Source: Diabrotica undecimpunctata
Taxonomy: Eukaryota > Arthropoda > Insecta > Coleoptera > Chrysomelidae
Reading direction: 5' to 3'
Assembly: GCF_040954645.1 (NCBI RefSeq)
Contig: NC_092806.1
Coordinates: 6,386,001-6,450,000, forward strand
DNA length: 64,000 nt
Below the pieces are notes generated by a model, which made no database searches, had not been told where the DNA came from, and saw only the letters and a list, made by a program, of their open reading frames with translations. Within the stretch, counting starts at the first letter, position 1. Each line of letters begins with the position of its first letter. Below are positions 1 to 11,027 of this stretch, piece by piece. The position numbers and the translations under genes are program-made.

Positions 1-1008
1 TTTCCACCAAAAATAGTAAGACTGACTAAATGCATACTGAATGATACTAAAAGTAAAGTCATGTTAGAAGGACGGGTTTCGGATAGCTTTATCACCAATA
101 GAGGTCTGCGACAAGGTGACCCGTTATCAACAGATTTTTTTAATTTGATCTTAGAGAAGATCTTACGAGAATGTAACATCTACACTAGAGGCATAATATA
201 TCATCACAGGCATCAATGCGTAGCATATGCAGATGATGTTACCTTAATAACAAGGAGACCTGCAGAATTAAGAGAAATCTTTACTAGAATAGAGAGAATA
301 GCCAGGGAATATGGTTTAGAAATAAACGAAGAAAAAACAAAATATATGGTGATGAGGGGAAACGAAAATCATCTAGGACAGTCCTTTAAGATAAAAAGCC
401 CAAGTAAAGAATATAACTTTGAAGTTGTTAGCAAATTCGATTACTTGGGAGTGACACTAACAAATAGGAACGAAGAGAACCAAGAAATTATAAAAAGAAT
501 GGCCAAAGGTAGTAAGAGTGCTGGAAGCCTGACTAAGATACTGAGGTCGAAAATAATATCCAGAACAGCAAAAAAACGAATATATACAACAGTTATCCGA
601 CCTACAGTACTCTATGCTAGCGAGACCTGGACACTAAATAAAGATATGGAAGTAAAATTAGATAGATGGGAATGAAAAATTCTTAGAAGGATATACGGCG
701 ATGTAAAAGAGGGGAACATCTGGCGAAGAAGAACGAATGAAGAAATAATGCAAATATATGGGCAACCAAAAATAACAATACTCGCTAAAATTCAAAGATT
801 AAGATGGCTCGGACATATAGCAATAATGAAGGAAGGAAGAGTTCCCAATGAATTAATAAACACGGAGGCTGGTACAAAAAGAAAAAGAGGCCGCCCTCGA
901 AGAAAATGGCTGGAAGAAGATCTGAAGTCGCTGCGGGTACACGATTGGAAAAACTTAGCAAAAGATAGAAAGAAATGAAAGAAAACCGTTGAAGCCTTAG
1001 GCCTTTGA
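1..1008 (+). pseudogene. RTE-like LINE reverse transcriptase, 3' part (cut by window edge)
   Basis: This is the C-terminal half of a non-LTR retrotransposon polyprotein, which would copy element RNA into DNA at a nick. It is open from base 1, so the 5' part lies outside the window. Visible RT landmarks are GLRQGDPLS (about residue 30-40), the catalytic AYADDV near 228-245, YLGV, LYASETW, a KILRRIYG stretch and the closing GRPRRKW. One frame runs to 1008 with two stops: TGA at 673-675, where relatives have Arg (ERKIL), and TGA at 976-978, where Trp is usual. The first fits C-to-T decay of a CGA codon. A dead copy; the family is judged from motif order. Confidence 0.9.
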
Positions 1009-1278
1009 GGCCTGTTGAGCTGAACTATATATACTATGATTTTTTACCTTTTTTTTTCCTTTAGGTGAAGAAGGTTTTTTATGATAAAATGCACGAATGA
1101 CACTAAACGCTGAATAAACGTCAAAATTAACGTCCAAAGATATTCCAAACCAATTGAGTATATCAGCCTACTATATGAGTAAAATCAGTAATCTAAAATG
1201 ATATTGAAATAATAGTGACTACACAAAAAGAATTGAAAAATTCCAAAATATTCGATATGTTTGTCCATGAGTGTATAT

Positions 1279-1329
<51 letters not shown>

Positions 1330-1340
1330 TATATTATATA
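1279..1340. repeat. (AC)n-(AT)n microsatellite
   Basis: A short (AC)n run passes directly into about 25 AT units. The rest of 1009-1530 is AT-rich with no recognisable gene. Confidence 0.95.
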
Positions 1341-1530
1341 TATCTAACATACCACAAAAAAATTTCAATCAAACATGTCTCTGGTTTTCGTTTACCGTCT
1401 AAATCGCTATTAATGTTTGTGCTACTTTTTAGGCAGCCTAAAAACTCAATGAAAAACAAATTCACAAAAGAAGACAAATCGACAACAATTCTCCCGATAG
1501 GAAAAAAAATACCTTCCATATATTAAGAGT

Positions 1531-1740
1531 CTCATGCCCTGCGGTTACGGCATTGCCACGGACGCTTACTAAAGCGCGTTCCATCGTCGATGTCCGACTC
1601 TCCGTCATCAGATCTTTCGTCGCGGCGCCTCGCCGTCCATTCCAGAGGCTGCTGCGACCTTCGGGATTTCGACGCGGCCATTGCAACGATACAGCTTCTC
1701 CGAAATTTCGGGAAACCGATCAACATAAAATAGTTTAGGG
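1531..1740. other. GC-rich, CpG-rich patch of unknown origin
   Basis: About 200 bases are clearly GC-richer than the flanks and keep many CpG dinucleotides. A minus-strand frame (1726-1532) gives an Arg/Asp-rich peptide with RRRDERSDDGESD, but I recognise no family and see no splice sites that would make it an exon. It could be an untranslated region or 5' end of a retroelement, or an isolated exon. The following 1741-2009 shows nothing identifiable. Confidence 0.4.
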
Positions 1741-2009
1741 GAGCGTTTGGAGCACTGTAAAGTGCCAGAGGGTAAATGCTGGGAGAACTTGCGGGAGTAG
1801 TTTTCTTAAAATAGGTGATTTTTTCTATATGTATGGTTCTTTGTTTTCACAAAGTGGCTAAAAGTGTTTTGGTTGAAAAACTTTTTATATTCAGTCATAA
1901 AAATCGTATATTTAACTTGAGGATAGTTCACAACCGTAAAAATGCAACTGGAGATTTACTTTAAAAATTTTCCTCTTTGCATATGACTATTCTAAAACCT
2001 ATTTGAAAA

Positions 2010-2303
2010 TATCTTGAACAGACAAAGTAACAAATAGTGAAGTTCTTCAAAGAATGAACAAACAACGGGAGCTGTTGATCACCATCAAGAGAAGAAAGTT
2101 GGAATATTTTGGTCATGTGATGAGAGGGAAAAAGTACCGATTGCTCCAGTTAATTATCCAAGGAAAGATTCAGGGCAAACAAAGCGTGGGGAGATGACGT
2201 ATATCTTGGCTACTCAATTTAAGAGACTGGTTCCAGTGCACATCTAACCAATTATTTAGAGCAACAGCTTCAAAGATACGAATAGCAATATATAGTTACT
2301 TAA
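2010..2303 (+). pseudogene. LINE RT C-terminal fragment (same group as LINE C/E)
   Basis: Only the post-RT tail of an RTE-like polyprotein survives: DKVTNSEVLQRMNKQ, then RKLEYFGHVMRGKKY, QGKIQGKQSVGR, ISWLLNLRDWF and LFRAT. These match the closing segment of the elements at 9.0-11.9 kb and 13.0-14.5 kb. A TGA at 2195-2197 replaces an Arg of the conserved GRRRISW, most simply CGA to TGA. Both ends are ragged and no tail or duplication was found. Confidence 0.85.
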
Positions 2304-3073
2304 ATTTTCAATCCATTTTCTTCATGTTTTAAGCTCCTTCGCCAAACGTTTGATTTTTTTTTCATACTTGTATATCCTTTTTCATTTAAGTAACCTCGTC
2401 AACCACGAAGGTTTTTAGGGTGGAGCAACAAGAATATATGCAGATTTGACGGAGAGTTATATGTAGGTCCTGATGACCATTCGGCATATTATTAAATAGG
2501 TGGCAGATTTTTTACTAAGCCTAGTTATAATACGTTTTATTCTTTACAAATATGTTCAAGAAAGAGATGGATTCAAATGGATGGAAACGGTATCCAAAGA
2601 GCTACGCGATTGGGTACAACCTGCAGAGATATATTTGCTGATTTCTTTGTGACTAAAGACAAATGAGCAGAATTCATTAATTAATAAATAATATGTATCT
2701 CTGCTTTCTTCTTCTTTTAGTATTCTGTCCAATTTGGCACGTAATGAAGGAACCCGCAAACAATCTAATAAAGCAGTGTACGTGTTAGGATGCCCACGAC
2801 ACGTGATATGGAGAAATAAAAACATGCGGATAGAAAGAACAACACGCATATATAAGACTTGTATATGATATTATCCTATGCTACTGTTACGACAGATACG
2901 CATCATATGACTCAAAACTGTAAACATATTTATTAATAATATCTGTTCTATTCAAGTATTTTCTAGATCATACACCAACCGGCAGAAACCCTAGGTAATA
3001 ACCGATGAGTCCCCTCCGATAAAAAACCTGCTTTTAATGGAGTTCCTTCGATTCATCACCATAATTCCAGAAC
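2304..3073. other. No recognised gene; one unassigned minus-strand frame
   Basis: A minus-strand frame at 2849-2556 encodes about 97 residues, including KLDRILKEEESRDTYYLL. The EEE codons are a GAA run like the tails of the RTE-like LINEs in this window, so this may be the 3' end of a minus-strand LINE, with the tail near 2700-2716, and not a gene. Confidence 0.3.
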
Positions 3074-3343
3074 TAAGTATAAAGACACACATATCGGTTT
3101 TAACCGAAGCGTTAAACGCATCGGTGTCCAAGTCGATGCATCATTTATTGAATTATAATGGTGTAGAACATACACAGCGGTTCTGACCGCCTCGTTTCCC
3201 AAAGCGGTTTTAAAACAGAGTCGGTATAGTAGATGTCTGGAATCGCATCTGTTTTAAAAACGAGAGGCATTGGATTCTTATTGTGTTTTGATAGCTCTGT
3301 ACACACACGCGCGCGTTTTTGTCTCGATTTTTGAATTTTAGAA

Positions 3344-3469
3344 ATGGCTGGGGAAAAATTTGATGTAGAAAAGCTTATTACCGAAGTAGAAAACCGACCA
3401 GCACTTTGGGATATGAGGAAGAGTGAATATAGTTATAGAGTGCTAAGAATTTATTTGCTTACTGGATAG
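3344..3469 (+). pseudogene. MADF-domain protein of Harbinger element, N-terminal 41 residues
   Basis: Starting MAGEKFDVEKLITEVENRPA and continuing LWDMRKSEY, this matches the beginning of a MADF (Adf-1 type) DNA-binding domain, the Myb-like second protein of insect PIF/Harbinger elements that binds element ends. It stops at 3467-3469, just where the internal deletion joins the oppositely transcribed nuclease. The preceding bases 3300-3340 would be its leader. Confidence 0.75.
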
Positions 3470-3472
3470 TTA

Positions 3473-3682
3473 TTACCAATTTTCCTCTGGTGTTATTGAT
3501 TTTCTCGTACGTGTATCTCTCTTTGTTAGCCCGTCTTGGCAAATTGCGAGCAACTGATCAAAGGTATCTCTCGGCATCCTAGTAAAGTTAAAAAAATTTT
3601 CATCGTCTCGTTGCACTTCAGCAAACAGCGTATAAAAACGCCCTTTTTGTTCCCTTTTTTTGATAATTGGATGTATCCACAT
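3473..3682 (-). pseudogene. PIF/Harbinger nuclease (transposase), N-terminal fragment
   Basis: The peptide begins with WIHPIIKKREQKG and continues through the diagnostic FFNFTRMPRDTFDQLL and a TRTRKSITPEE segment. This is the region preceding the DDE nuclease fold in Harbinger transposases (ALP1-like proteins). All catalytic acidic residues lie downstream and are deleted. The gene runs towards the MADF fragment, so the two genes were convergent. Confidence 0.85.
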
Positions 3683-3900
3683 TCTACGTTTTTGGTAAAA
3701 TTTTCAACGCATGTACAATACTGACAAATACAATACGTCGTCCATCTCGAAAACCCTATCGAACTCTACACAAATCGTGTTTAAAATCACTACCGACTCG
3801 TTAAACGCTTCGGATAGAAACGCTGTGTCTGTCTTTACACGAAGCTACCGACGCTTTAAACGCTTCGGTTAAAATGGCTGTGTGTGTGTCTTTACCCTAA

Positions 3901-4129
3901 CGGTTATTTATACATATGAGACATTTTAGTTAAAGGAACAGTTAGTTTTTGAACATCGCGTCGAGTTGTTAAAATGTAAAACACGTAGATAAATTATATA
4001 ATTATTAGTGTAAAATAAATTAGTTATATTGTACAAATAAAGACTTTAAATAAACTTGTAAGTGTTATAAGTGTAAAACCTTTAAAAAATAAATTAGACT
4101 TAATAAAAGCATAACACTACAGAAACAAA
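3901..4129. other. AT-rich spacer
   Basis: No coding or repeat feature recognised between the Harbinger copy and the next LINE scrap. Confidence 0.5.
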
Positions 4130-4360
4130 AGCAGAAACAACAATTACAAAGAACAACAGAGATGAAAACACTGACTGACACTAATAGACAAATCAGAGAT
4201 ATGTGTAAAGTACATGATATCGTCAGATGGGAACGCCAAAGACAATGAGAATGAAATCAACACATTAACAGAATGGGAAGAGAGAGACTTGCCCGAATAG
4301 TAAGAGATGGAAAACAGGAAGGTACTTGTAACAGACCAGAAGGCAGACCCAAATAGAATA
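4130..4360 (+). pseudogene. LINE C-terminal scrap
   Basis: A broken frame gives RQIRDMCKVHDIVRWERQRQ, NQHINRMGRERLARIVRDGK and CNRPEGRPK. This is the W..HI.RM...R..RI.RD...GRP.KRW signature ending many RTE-like polyproteins. Several stops; no YADD region present. Confidence 0.65.
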
Positions 4361-5764
4361 AACCAACTAATACCAAAAACATTACTGTTTTGTATAAAAC
4401 TTAAGAGGTCGCTGGTTAAATGATATTAGATAAATAATAATGAAGAAAAAGTGCAATATTTTGTTTGTAAATAAATTAGCGAAAAATAGCAAATACAACT
4501 GTAAATAAATTAGGAAATTAACTGGTCTTAGTCATTATTGTTGTCTGTACAAAGAATATAGACTTACCTTTTGAAATATTGATGTATTCGTAACAGGCTG
4601 AAGATTTGGTAGAGGTACATCACGACGCCCGGGACGCCGAGGCTACTAATAGGAGACTAATCAAACTAGATGTGTTTGGTTCGCTGTCTTGGGATGAAGT
4701 GTTTTGAGACTTAAGACGGTCAAAAAAGAACCTTCTAACCGTTGCGTGTGGTCTATATACCAAGAGGGTACACCAATAAATCACTCTATTGTGTTGCGAT
4801 TTTGAGTGGCGATAATTTCAGTTAATTGTCCTGGTAATACGAAACCGTACACTTGTTTCTATATTTGTGACCCAAAATACAAAAGAGAAGCCAAATTCTC
4901 CGTACTTAAAACATAATAGATGAGATAGCCAGTTTAACAATTTTACGAAATAACAGGAAGCAATATATTTTAACAGAGTCGTTAGAATACAGCATTGAAT
5001 TAGATCACATTACAGTACCGTAACAGAAAAATATTAAATGTAAAAATATGAAAGAAATAGTACATACTTTTCCAAACAATCACACTCGAAAAAACGAAAA
5101 AAAGCATCAAATCGTCAAAAAAGCGACAAAGATGTCGAAATACCGCGAAAAGACTGACAATAACAGAAAGATATTTTTAATTTTAAAAAGCGTACAGAAA
5201 GCGTCAACTTTTTGATACTTTTGACAATTTGTCGACACTTTTGATGCTGATTTTTTATTTTTTTGACTCTTTTTACACTTTTTATCGTTCCACATCGGGT
5301 ATTAGGTTAGGTTCTTTTAGTTTTCTGGCTTTTTTTTCTACAACTTGTATTACGTAGTATAATAGCACAATATGGATCTTTACATAATTTCTTATTTGTA
5401 GTTTCTATGCCCTCCAGTTTCATGTTTTTCTTTTAATCCTATTATCGCCTGTTTGTTACGAAACTTATTTCGCTAAGATTGTGGAATGTGCTACAAAGAG
5501 CACCTGATTCCCATGAAAAGCGGTTGTTGCTGACAGTTTACAATTGCATCTTGCCGTTACTTCGTAACAAGCAAAGGAAATGAATTAATTTAAAACGAAT
5601 GGCATTCCAATTCGCAGTCTTGAGTGTTAATTTATTTACATTGAGTTTGTTAAAATATGTCGAACGATAGAACTAATTTTAGAAGAATGGTGTGTCTGGG
5701 TACATGCGTCGCGAATATATTTTCTTAAATATATTAGATGTTATATACTTAATATAGTTTAAAC
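4361..5764. other. No recognised gene
   Basis: AT-rich sequence with scattered stops in all frames. The patch 4600-4870 is somewhat GC-richer and holds TATATA and AATAAA strings, so an LTR or promoter relic is possible, but I found no matching end or partner. Confidence 0.4.
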
Positions 5765-6180
5765 GAAATGTTCTACGAAGATTGGATAACAGCATTAGAA
5801 GAAAATGATACAAAGTATACCATTTTTATAGGAGATTTCAACGCAAAATTAGGTAAAAAAGAAGAAAATACTGAAACTAAAATAGGGATGCACAGTTATG
5901 GCACACGAAATGAAAGAAGAGAAAAATTATATAACTTCTTTTATGCCAAAAACAAAATTTATATGCCATGAACACACACTTCAAGAAACCAGCAAACCGA
6001 AAATGCACATCTCCCGATAAAAAGACGAAAAACGAGATCCATTACTTCTTGTGTGGGAACAAAGACATTTTTAAAGATATAACTGCTCTTAAGATTCACA
6101 ACTGGCAGGGATCATCGCCTTTTAAGAGCAAGGATTCATATTAAACAGACGAAAACCAGTAGAAACAGGTCACATAATTA
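5765..6180 (+). pseudogene. LINE B endonuclease C-terminal part
   Basis: The first frame starts EMFYEDWITAL, passes the catalytic IGDFNAKLG motif of the APE-type nuclease and stops at 5969-5971. Reading resumes in other frames with FKKPANRK, a KNEIHYFLC segment and DHRLLRARIHI, the last holding the terminal SDH-type histidine. At least two small indels separate these blocks. The nuclease would nick the target to prime reverse transcription; here it is truncated and broken. Confidence 0.8.
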
Positions 6181-6647
6181 TTGTAATCAGATAGGTCAAA
6201 CTAAAATACGACAGAAGGGAGAGAGTACAGAGAAGTCTTAAGAAAAGAATGTGTAGAACATTATCAACGAGAATACTTCGACATGAACACAATTAATAAA
6301 GAAATGCAACGAAAGCTCTTAAAAACGGGACTGACTGTTGCAAAGAAAATGAAAAATAAAGAAGACAGAATAAGTGATGGTTTCAAAGAATTGAATAAAT
6401 AAATAAAGAAGAGAGTAAAGGAAGATTTAGGGATCTATAATGAAAACAAGGTAGAAAAAATAATAGAAGAGAACCGAGGCCTGAAATACTTAAGATCAAA
6501 CTTATAAATAGGCTAAGGAAAGCCTATAATAATCTCATTGAAGAATAAAGATGGAAAAGAAATAAGAGAAAAGAACGAAATCCTAAAAGTTACTCAAACA
6601 TTTTACCGTTATTTATATTCCTCAAACAAGAACCCAGATAATACTAC

Positions 6648-6947
6648 TGTTTCGCTTGTTTGGTATATGTTTAGCTGTTGTTTAGCTTACACATCGCTTG
6701 ATTGGATAACTCGCTTGCGTAGAAGTTGATACACTACTTTACTACTACTTTATTTTCACTGAAACAAACTTATTACAAAAACTCATTACAAAAATTGTAC
6801 TTCTACTCTGCTCTCAAATATATAGTCTATATCTATCTTCATGGTCTTCTTATTTCTTGCGCGTCTGCTGTCAATTTTCACGAAAGGGTTTGGACAACTG
6901 CACCCACTCCAACCGCAACTGCACTCATGTTTTAATTTTCCGTAACA
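6648..6947. mobile_element. Probable 300-bp solo LTR inserted in LINE B
   Basis: The insert begins TGTTTCG and ends CGTAACA, a TGTT...AACA pair typical of LTRs. The flanks are ACTAC (6643-6647) and AATAC (6948-6952), a 5-bp duplication with one mismatch. Deleting the insert and one flank copy puts the LINE B linker back in frame (PDNTT joined to KEDLKRK), which fixes the boundaries. A TATATAG string sits inside. No internal retroviral-type genes are present, so it is either a solo LTR or a small MITE; the end bases favour the LTR. Confidence 0.7.
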
Positions 6948-7032
6948 AATACAAAGGAAGATCTTAAGAGAAAGATAACGAATGTCAACTCAGAAATACT
7001 CTCTAACATATAATTTTTCTAAATAAAACAAG

Positions 7033-8515
7033 CTATGGCACAACTAAACAACAACAAGGCTCCGTGCCAGATGGAATACTTATAGAAATGTTAAAGGAGG
7101 GTAGTGAAATTATTCTTGAAGAATTAAAAAAATTTTTCAACAAATGTCTGCACAGAGGAGAAGTCTTAGATGATTGGAATGAAAGTTTGACAATACTTCT
7201 CTTCAAAAAGGGAGACAAGGGAGATCTGAAGAACTATAGGCCAATTTCCCTGCTGTCCCAAATGTACAGACTGTTTATGAGAGTAATAACTAACAGGTTA
7301 ACGTCAAAGCTCGATAGCTATCAACCGGTAGAGCAGGCAGGATTCCGAAAGGGTTACAGTACAGCGGATAATCTTCTTACAGTCAGAACGCTAATAGAGA
7401 AAGACAATGAATATCACTTCAACTTATACATTGGCTTTGTTGATTATGAAAACGCATTCGACTCCATAGAACTTTGGGCAATAGAGAGAGCTATGAACAA
7501 CTGCAGGATAGACTCCCGATATAGAATGCTCATATATAATATTTACAATAAAGCTACAATGAAAATACAAATAGATGCGAAAACCAAAGCTATACCAATC
7601 AACAGAGGAGTTCGCCAAGGAGATGTTATCACACCAAAGTTATTTACAATTGGACTGAAAGACATGTTCAAAGACATTAACTGGGCAGATAAAGGAATAA
7701 ATGTTAATGGAAAAAAACTGAGTCATTTGAGATACGCTGATGACATTGTAATATTTGCTACAAGTTTCAAAGAACTACAGACCATAATGACGCAACTATT
7801 TCAAGCTTCGGAAAAAGTAGGTCTTAAGATGAACTTGAAAAAAAAAACAAAAATAATGACAAATACATCGAACATTAGAGAAATAACGTTGACCGACATA
7901 CATCTAGAAACAGTAAGCGAATACATCTACCTGGGACAGATAATGAAAGTTAACAAAGAAAATCAAACTGCAGAAATTACCAGAAGACTAAGGTTACCTT
8001 GGGCAGGATCTGGAAAACTGAGTTGGATCTTAAAAAAAGCACTAAAATAAAACAATGTTTGAAAACCAGAATTTACGATCAGTGTGTCCTCCTTATACTC
8101 ACGTATGGTTCACAGACGTGGACACTCACCAAGTCTAATATGGATAAAATAGTAAAGGCACAAAGAGCGATGGAAAGATCAATGCTCAGGGTCAGACTTA
8201 TAAACAACAAAAAAAAAACAAATGGATTAGAAGCAAAACCAAAGTAAAAGACGCAGGAGAACCTGCTGCCAAATTAAAATGGAGCTTTATAGGACACAAT
8301 GCATGACTAAAGGATAAAAGATGGAACCACGAAATACAACAATGAAGACCATGGTTAGGAAAGAGAAGCAGAGGTAGGCCAGAAATGAGATAGGCTGATG
8401 ACATTAAGAGGATCGGAGGACACAACTGGAAGCGAGTGGCGGAAAATGGAAAACACTGGATTGATTTGGGAGACGGTCTATGTCCAAAGTTGGATTACTT
8501 AAGGCTGAAGAAGAA
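7033..8515 (+). pseudogene. LINE B reverse transcriptase and C-terminal domain
   Basis: A long frame (7064-8050) carries PDGILIEML, NYRPISLLS, AGFRKGYST, the FVDYENAFDS aspartate, NRGVRQGDV, the catalytic RYADDIVIF and YIYLG. The frame then shifts by one base in an A7 run near 8032-8038. It continues as KIKQCLKTRIYDQCV, LILTYGSQTWTL and, with more stops, KLKWSFIGHNA, RPWLGKRSRGRPEMR and ADDIKRIGGHNW to about 8515. RT core residues are intact, but frameshifts at both ends make the copy non-functional. Confidence 0.9.
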
Positions 8516-9004
8516 AAATAATTTAAACTAGGATCAAAGGTAACACGTCATTGAAAAAGAATAGCCAGAAATTTGTCTACATATTTAATATTCATCGATT
8601 AAGAAAGAAATTGTCAAATTTCTACCAATATAGGATTAATAATATGATCACCTATGATGCCTAATCATCTAAGTGGCTGCCTGAGTGCTCTTGCTGATAG
8701 CTACAGTGACTAAGAAGTCACGGCATCTATTAGAAAAACTAAATATGGTAAGGCTGTAGGGTCTGACAAATTTTATATAGAATTCCTGAAACTTATGGAC
8801 GAATAAGGAATAAATTGGTTAACGACTATATTTAACAAAATATATAACTGGAAATATTCCCCAAAGCTGGTTAAAGTCAAGCTTCGTAACTATACCAAAA
8901 AATGAAATGCAAAAACATGCGAAGACTACAGAATAATTAGCATAACGAGCCACTTACTTACAACGTTTTCAAAAGTGATTCTTCTTCTTCTTCTCGTGCC
9001 ACTC

Positions 9005-11013
9005 CTAGCGGAGATTGGAAATCATCATGGCCACTGCGACTTTGTTCATCTAAAAAGTTCAATCGAACTACACCCGAACCATTCACGTAGATTACGAAGC
9101 CACGATATTTTTCTTCTTCCCACACTTCTTTTGCCCTTAATTTTGCCCTGCATGATATTTCTTAAAAGTTCGTACTTTTCACCTCTCACAATGTGCCCCA
9201 AGTATTTCATCTTTCTAGTTTTTATCTCATTTAGAATTTCGCATCTTTTGTCTAAAGTTTGGAGTACTTGCGTGTTAGTGACGCGGTCCATCCATGATAT
9301 TCTGAGAATGCGCCTATAGCACCACATCTCGAAAGCTTCGATGTTTTTTGTGGTCAACTGTTTTAGTGTCCAAGCCTCTACTCCATACAACAGGGTAGAA
9401 AAGACATAACACCGCAGCATTCGTATTCGTAACTTTATATTGATATCACGATTGCAAAAGAGTTTGCGCATTCTATTAAAGACTGATCTAGCGATTTCTA
9501 TTCTACATCTAATCTCTTTTGTTTGATCAGTATCGTCTGTGATCCAAGCACCTAGATATTTATAACAGGACACACGCTCAATCGTTGTATTGTCTATTAC
9601 AAGATTAGCTCTGATGTTCTTTGATTTCGTGATTACCATAAATTTAGTTTTTTTCAAATTAATTTTCAAGCCGTAACTGTTACAGTATATATTGAGACTT
9701 TGAACGAGATGTTGTAGTTCTACTAGCGTTCCCGTTAGGAGAACCGTATCGTCAGCATACCTTATATTGTTGATCGTCTCACCATTTATTATCAGACCAA
9801 GATCTTCTTCCTCGAGTGCTTGTTCACAGATAGCTTTACTATACAGATTAAATAAAAGTGGCGACAAGATGCATCCCTGCCGGACTCCTCGACAAATTTG
9901 AATTTCTTCTGTTAGCCTACCCTCAACCTTCACATTTGCTGTTTGATTCCAATATAGGTTTCATATAATTCGAATATCTCGGCTGTCTATATTTTTCTTT
10001 ATTAGAATTTGTCTTAGTGGTTCATGTTGTACTTTGTCAAAGGCCTTTTCGAAATCAATAAAGCAGGTGTAAATTTCTTGGTTCATGTCTAAGCATCTCT
10101 GTGAGAGAACGTTCATAGCAAACAGAGCCTCCCTTGTACCCAGCCCTTTTCTGAATCCCATCTGAGTGTTACTGATGTCTACGTCTAATTTCCTATAGAT
10201 CCTATTATGGATTATTTTCAGGAACAGTTTTAGAGCATGACTCATCAAAGCTATCGTACGATATTCGCTGCATTCCCTTGTATTTGCCTTTTTTGGCAGT
10301 AATATAAAGGTCGAACGGAGCCATTCCCTAGGTATTATTCCAGTTCTATATATTGTGTTAAATAGATCTAGGAGTATTTTAATAGATTCATCGTCCATAA
10401 GTTTGAGCAGTTCTACGGGAATTTCATCAGGACCAGGGGCCTTACCACTTTTTGCTTGTTTGATTGCATAATCTATTTCTTCTCTGATTATATCAGGCCC
10501 TGTATCATCTGTATATTCGTTTGAGATTTCTTGTCTAACTTTGTCATCAAAAAGTTGTGATATGTATTCTGTCCATCGATTCATTTTTTGTTGTAAATCT
10601 GTTATGAGTATACCATCTGTATCTTTGATCTGTCCTGTCTGTGTTGTTCTTCTCCTTCCTGTCATTTCTTTAATCTTTTTGTGTACATTAAAAAAGTCAT
10701 ATTTTCGCTCCAGTTGTTCCAACTCCTGGCATTGCTCACTTAGCCATCTTTCTCTAGCTTCTCTTATTTTCTTTTTTATCAGTTTATCTGTTTCTTTGTA
10801 TCTTATCGGATTATTTGTTTTGTGTACCCTTCTTTCACACATCAACTGTAGTATTTCCTCATTCATCCATTCTTTATGTTTCCTTTCTTTCGGTGTTAAA
10901 TTTTCTCTCCCTGCCAGCATTACGGCATGTTTAATATTCTCCCATTTTTGGTCTATGTCATTAGTATTTCTATTCAGTTTCTCTATATTTTGTAAATTTT
11001 CTTTGATGTTCAC
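9005..11013 (-). pseudogene. LINE C linker, reverse transcriptase and C-terminal domain
   Basis: Reading from 11013, the linker (KEWMNEEILQLMCERR), KSGKAPGPDEIPVELL, EYRTIALMSH, MGFRKGLGTREALF and the FIDFEKAFDK aspartate lie in one frame. That frame is cut by TGA at 9961-9963 and resumes in the same frame with LYWNQTA, RGVRQGCILSPLLFNLYS, catalytic RYADDTVLL, KYLGAWI, YGVEAWTL and the terminal YLGHIVRGEKYELL and GRRKISWLRNL. A small indel after ELFR shifts to NKVAVAMMISNLR, whose natural stop is at 9005-9007. Apart from one stop and one indel the RT is complete. Confidence 0.9.
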
Positions 11014-11027
11014 TATTGTTTTCTCTT

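Larger units (their letters stand above)
3077..3897. mobile_element. Internally deleted PIF/Harbinger transposon with TAA target duplication
   Basis: The ends are inverted repeats. The left starts GTATAAAGACACAC, the right (reverse complement) GGGTAAAGACACAC, and both continue into a shared TTTTAACCGAAGCGTT block. TAA lies directly outside each end (3074-3076 and 3898-3900), the 3-bp duplication typical of PIF/Harbinger. Palindromic subterminal motifs of the CCGAAGCGTTTAAAGCG type recur near both ends. Inside are the first codons of a MADF protein on plus and of a nuclease on minus, butted together at about 3470. The copy is a large internal deletion that kept both gene starts. Non-autonomous. 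Confidence 0.9.
5765..8521 (+). mobile_element. LINE B: 5'-truncated RTE-like retrotransposon, split by a solo LTR
   Basis: The element contains part of the endonuclease, linker, RT and C-terminal region in the right order, ending in an A/G-rich AAGAAGAAAAAT tail. TTTAAAC occurs immediately before the start (5758-5764) and after the tail (8522-8528), a plausible 7-bp target duplication. A 300-bp insertion at 6648-6947 interrupts the linker. The copy is inactive through several frameshifts. Confidence 0.85.

Noticed and set aside
4600..4870. Possible LTR with TATATA and AATAAA strings
   Set aside because: No TG...CA ends, duplication or second copy could be found.
5302..5315. Two TTAGG units as telomeric sequence
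   Set aside because: Only two units; too short to distinguish from chance, unlike the four units at 42006-42025.
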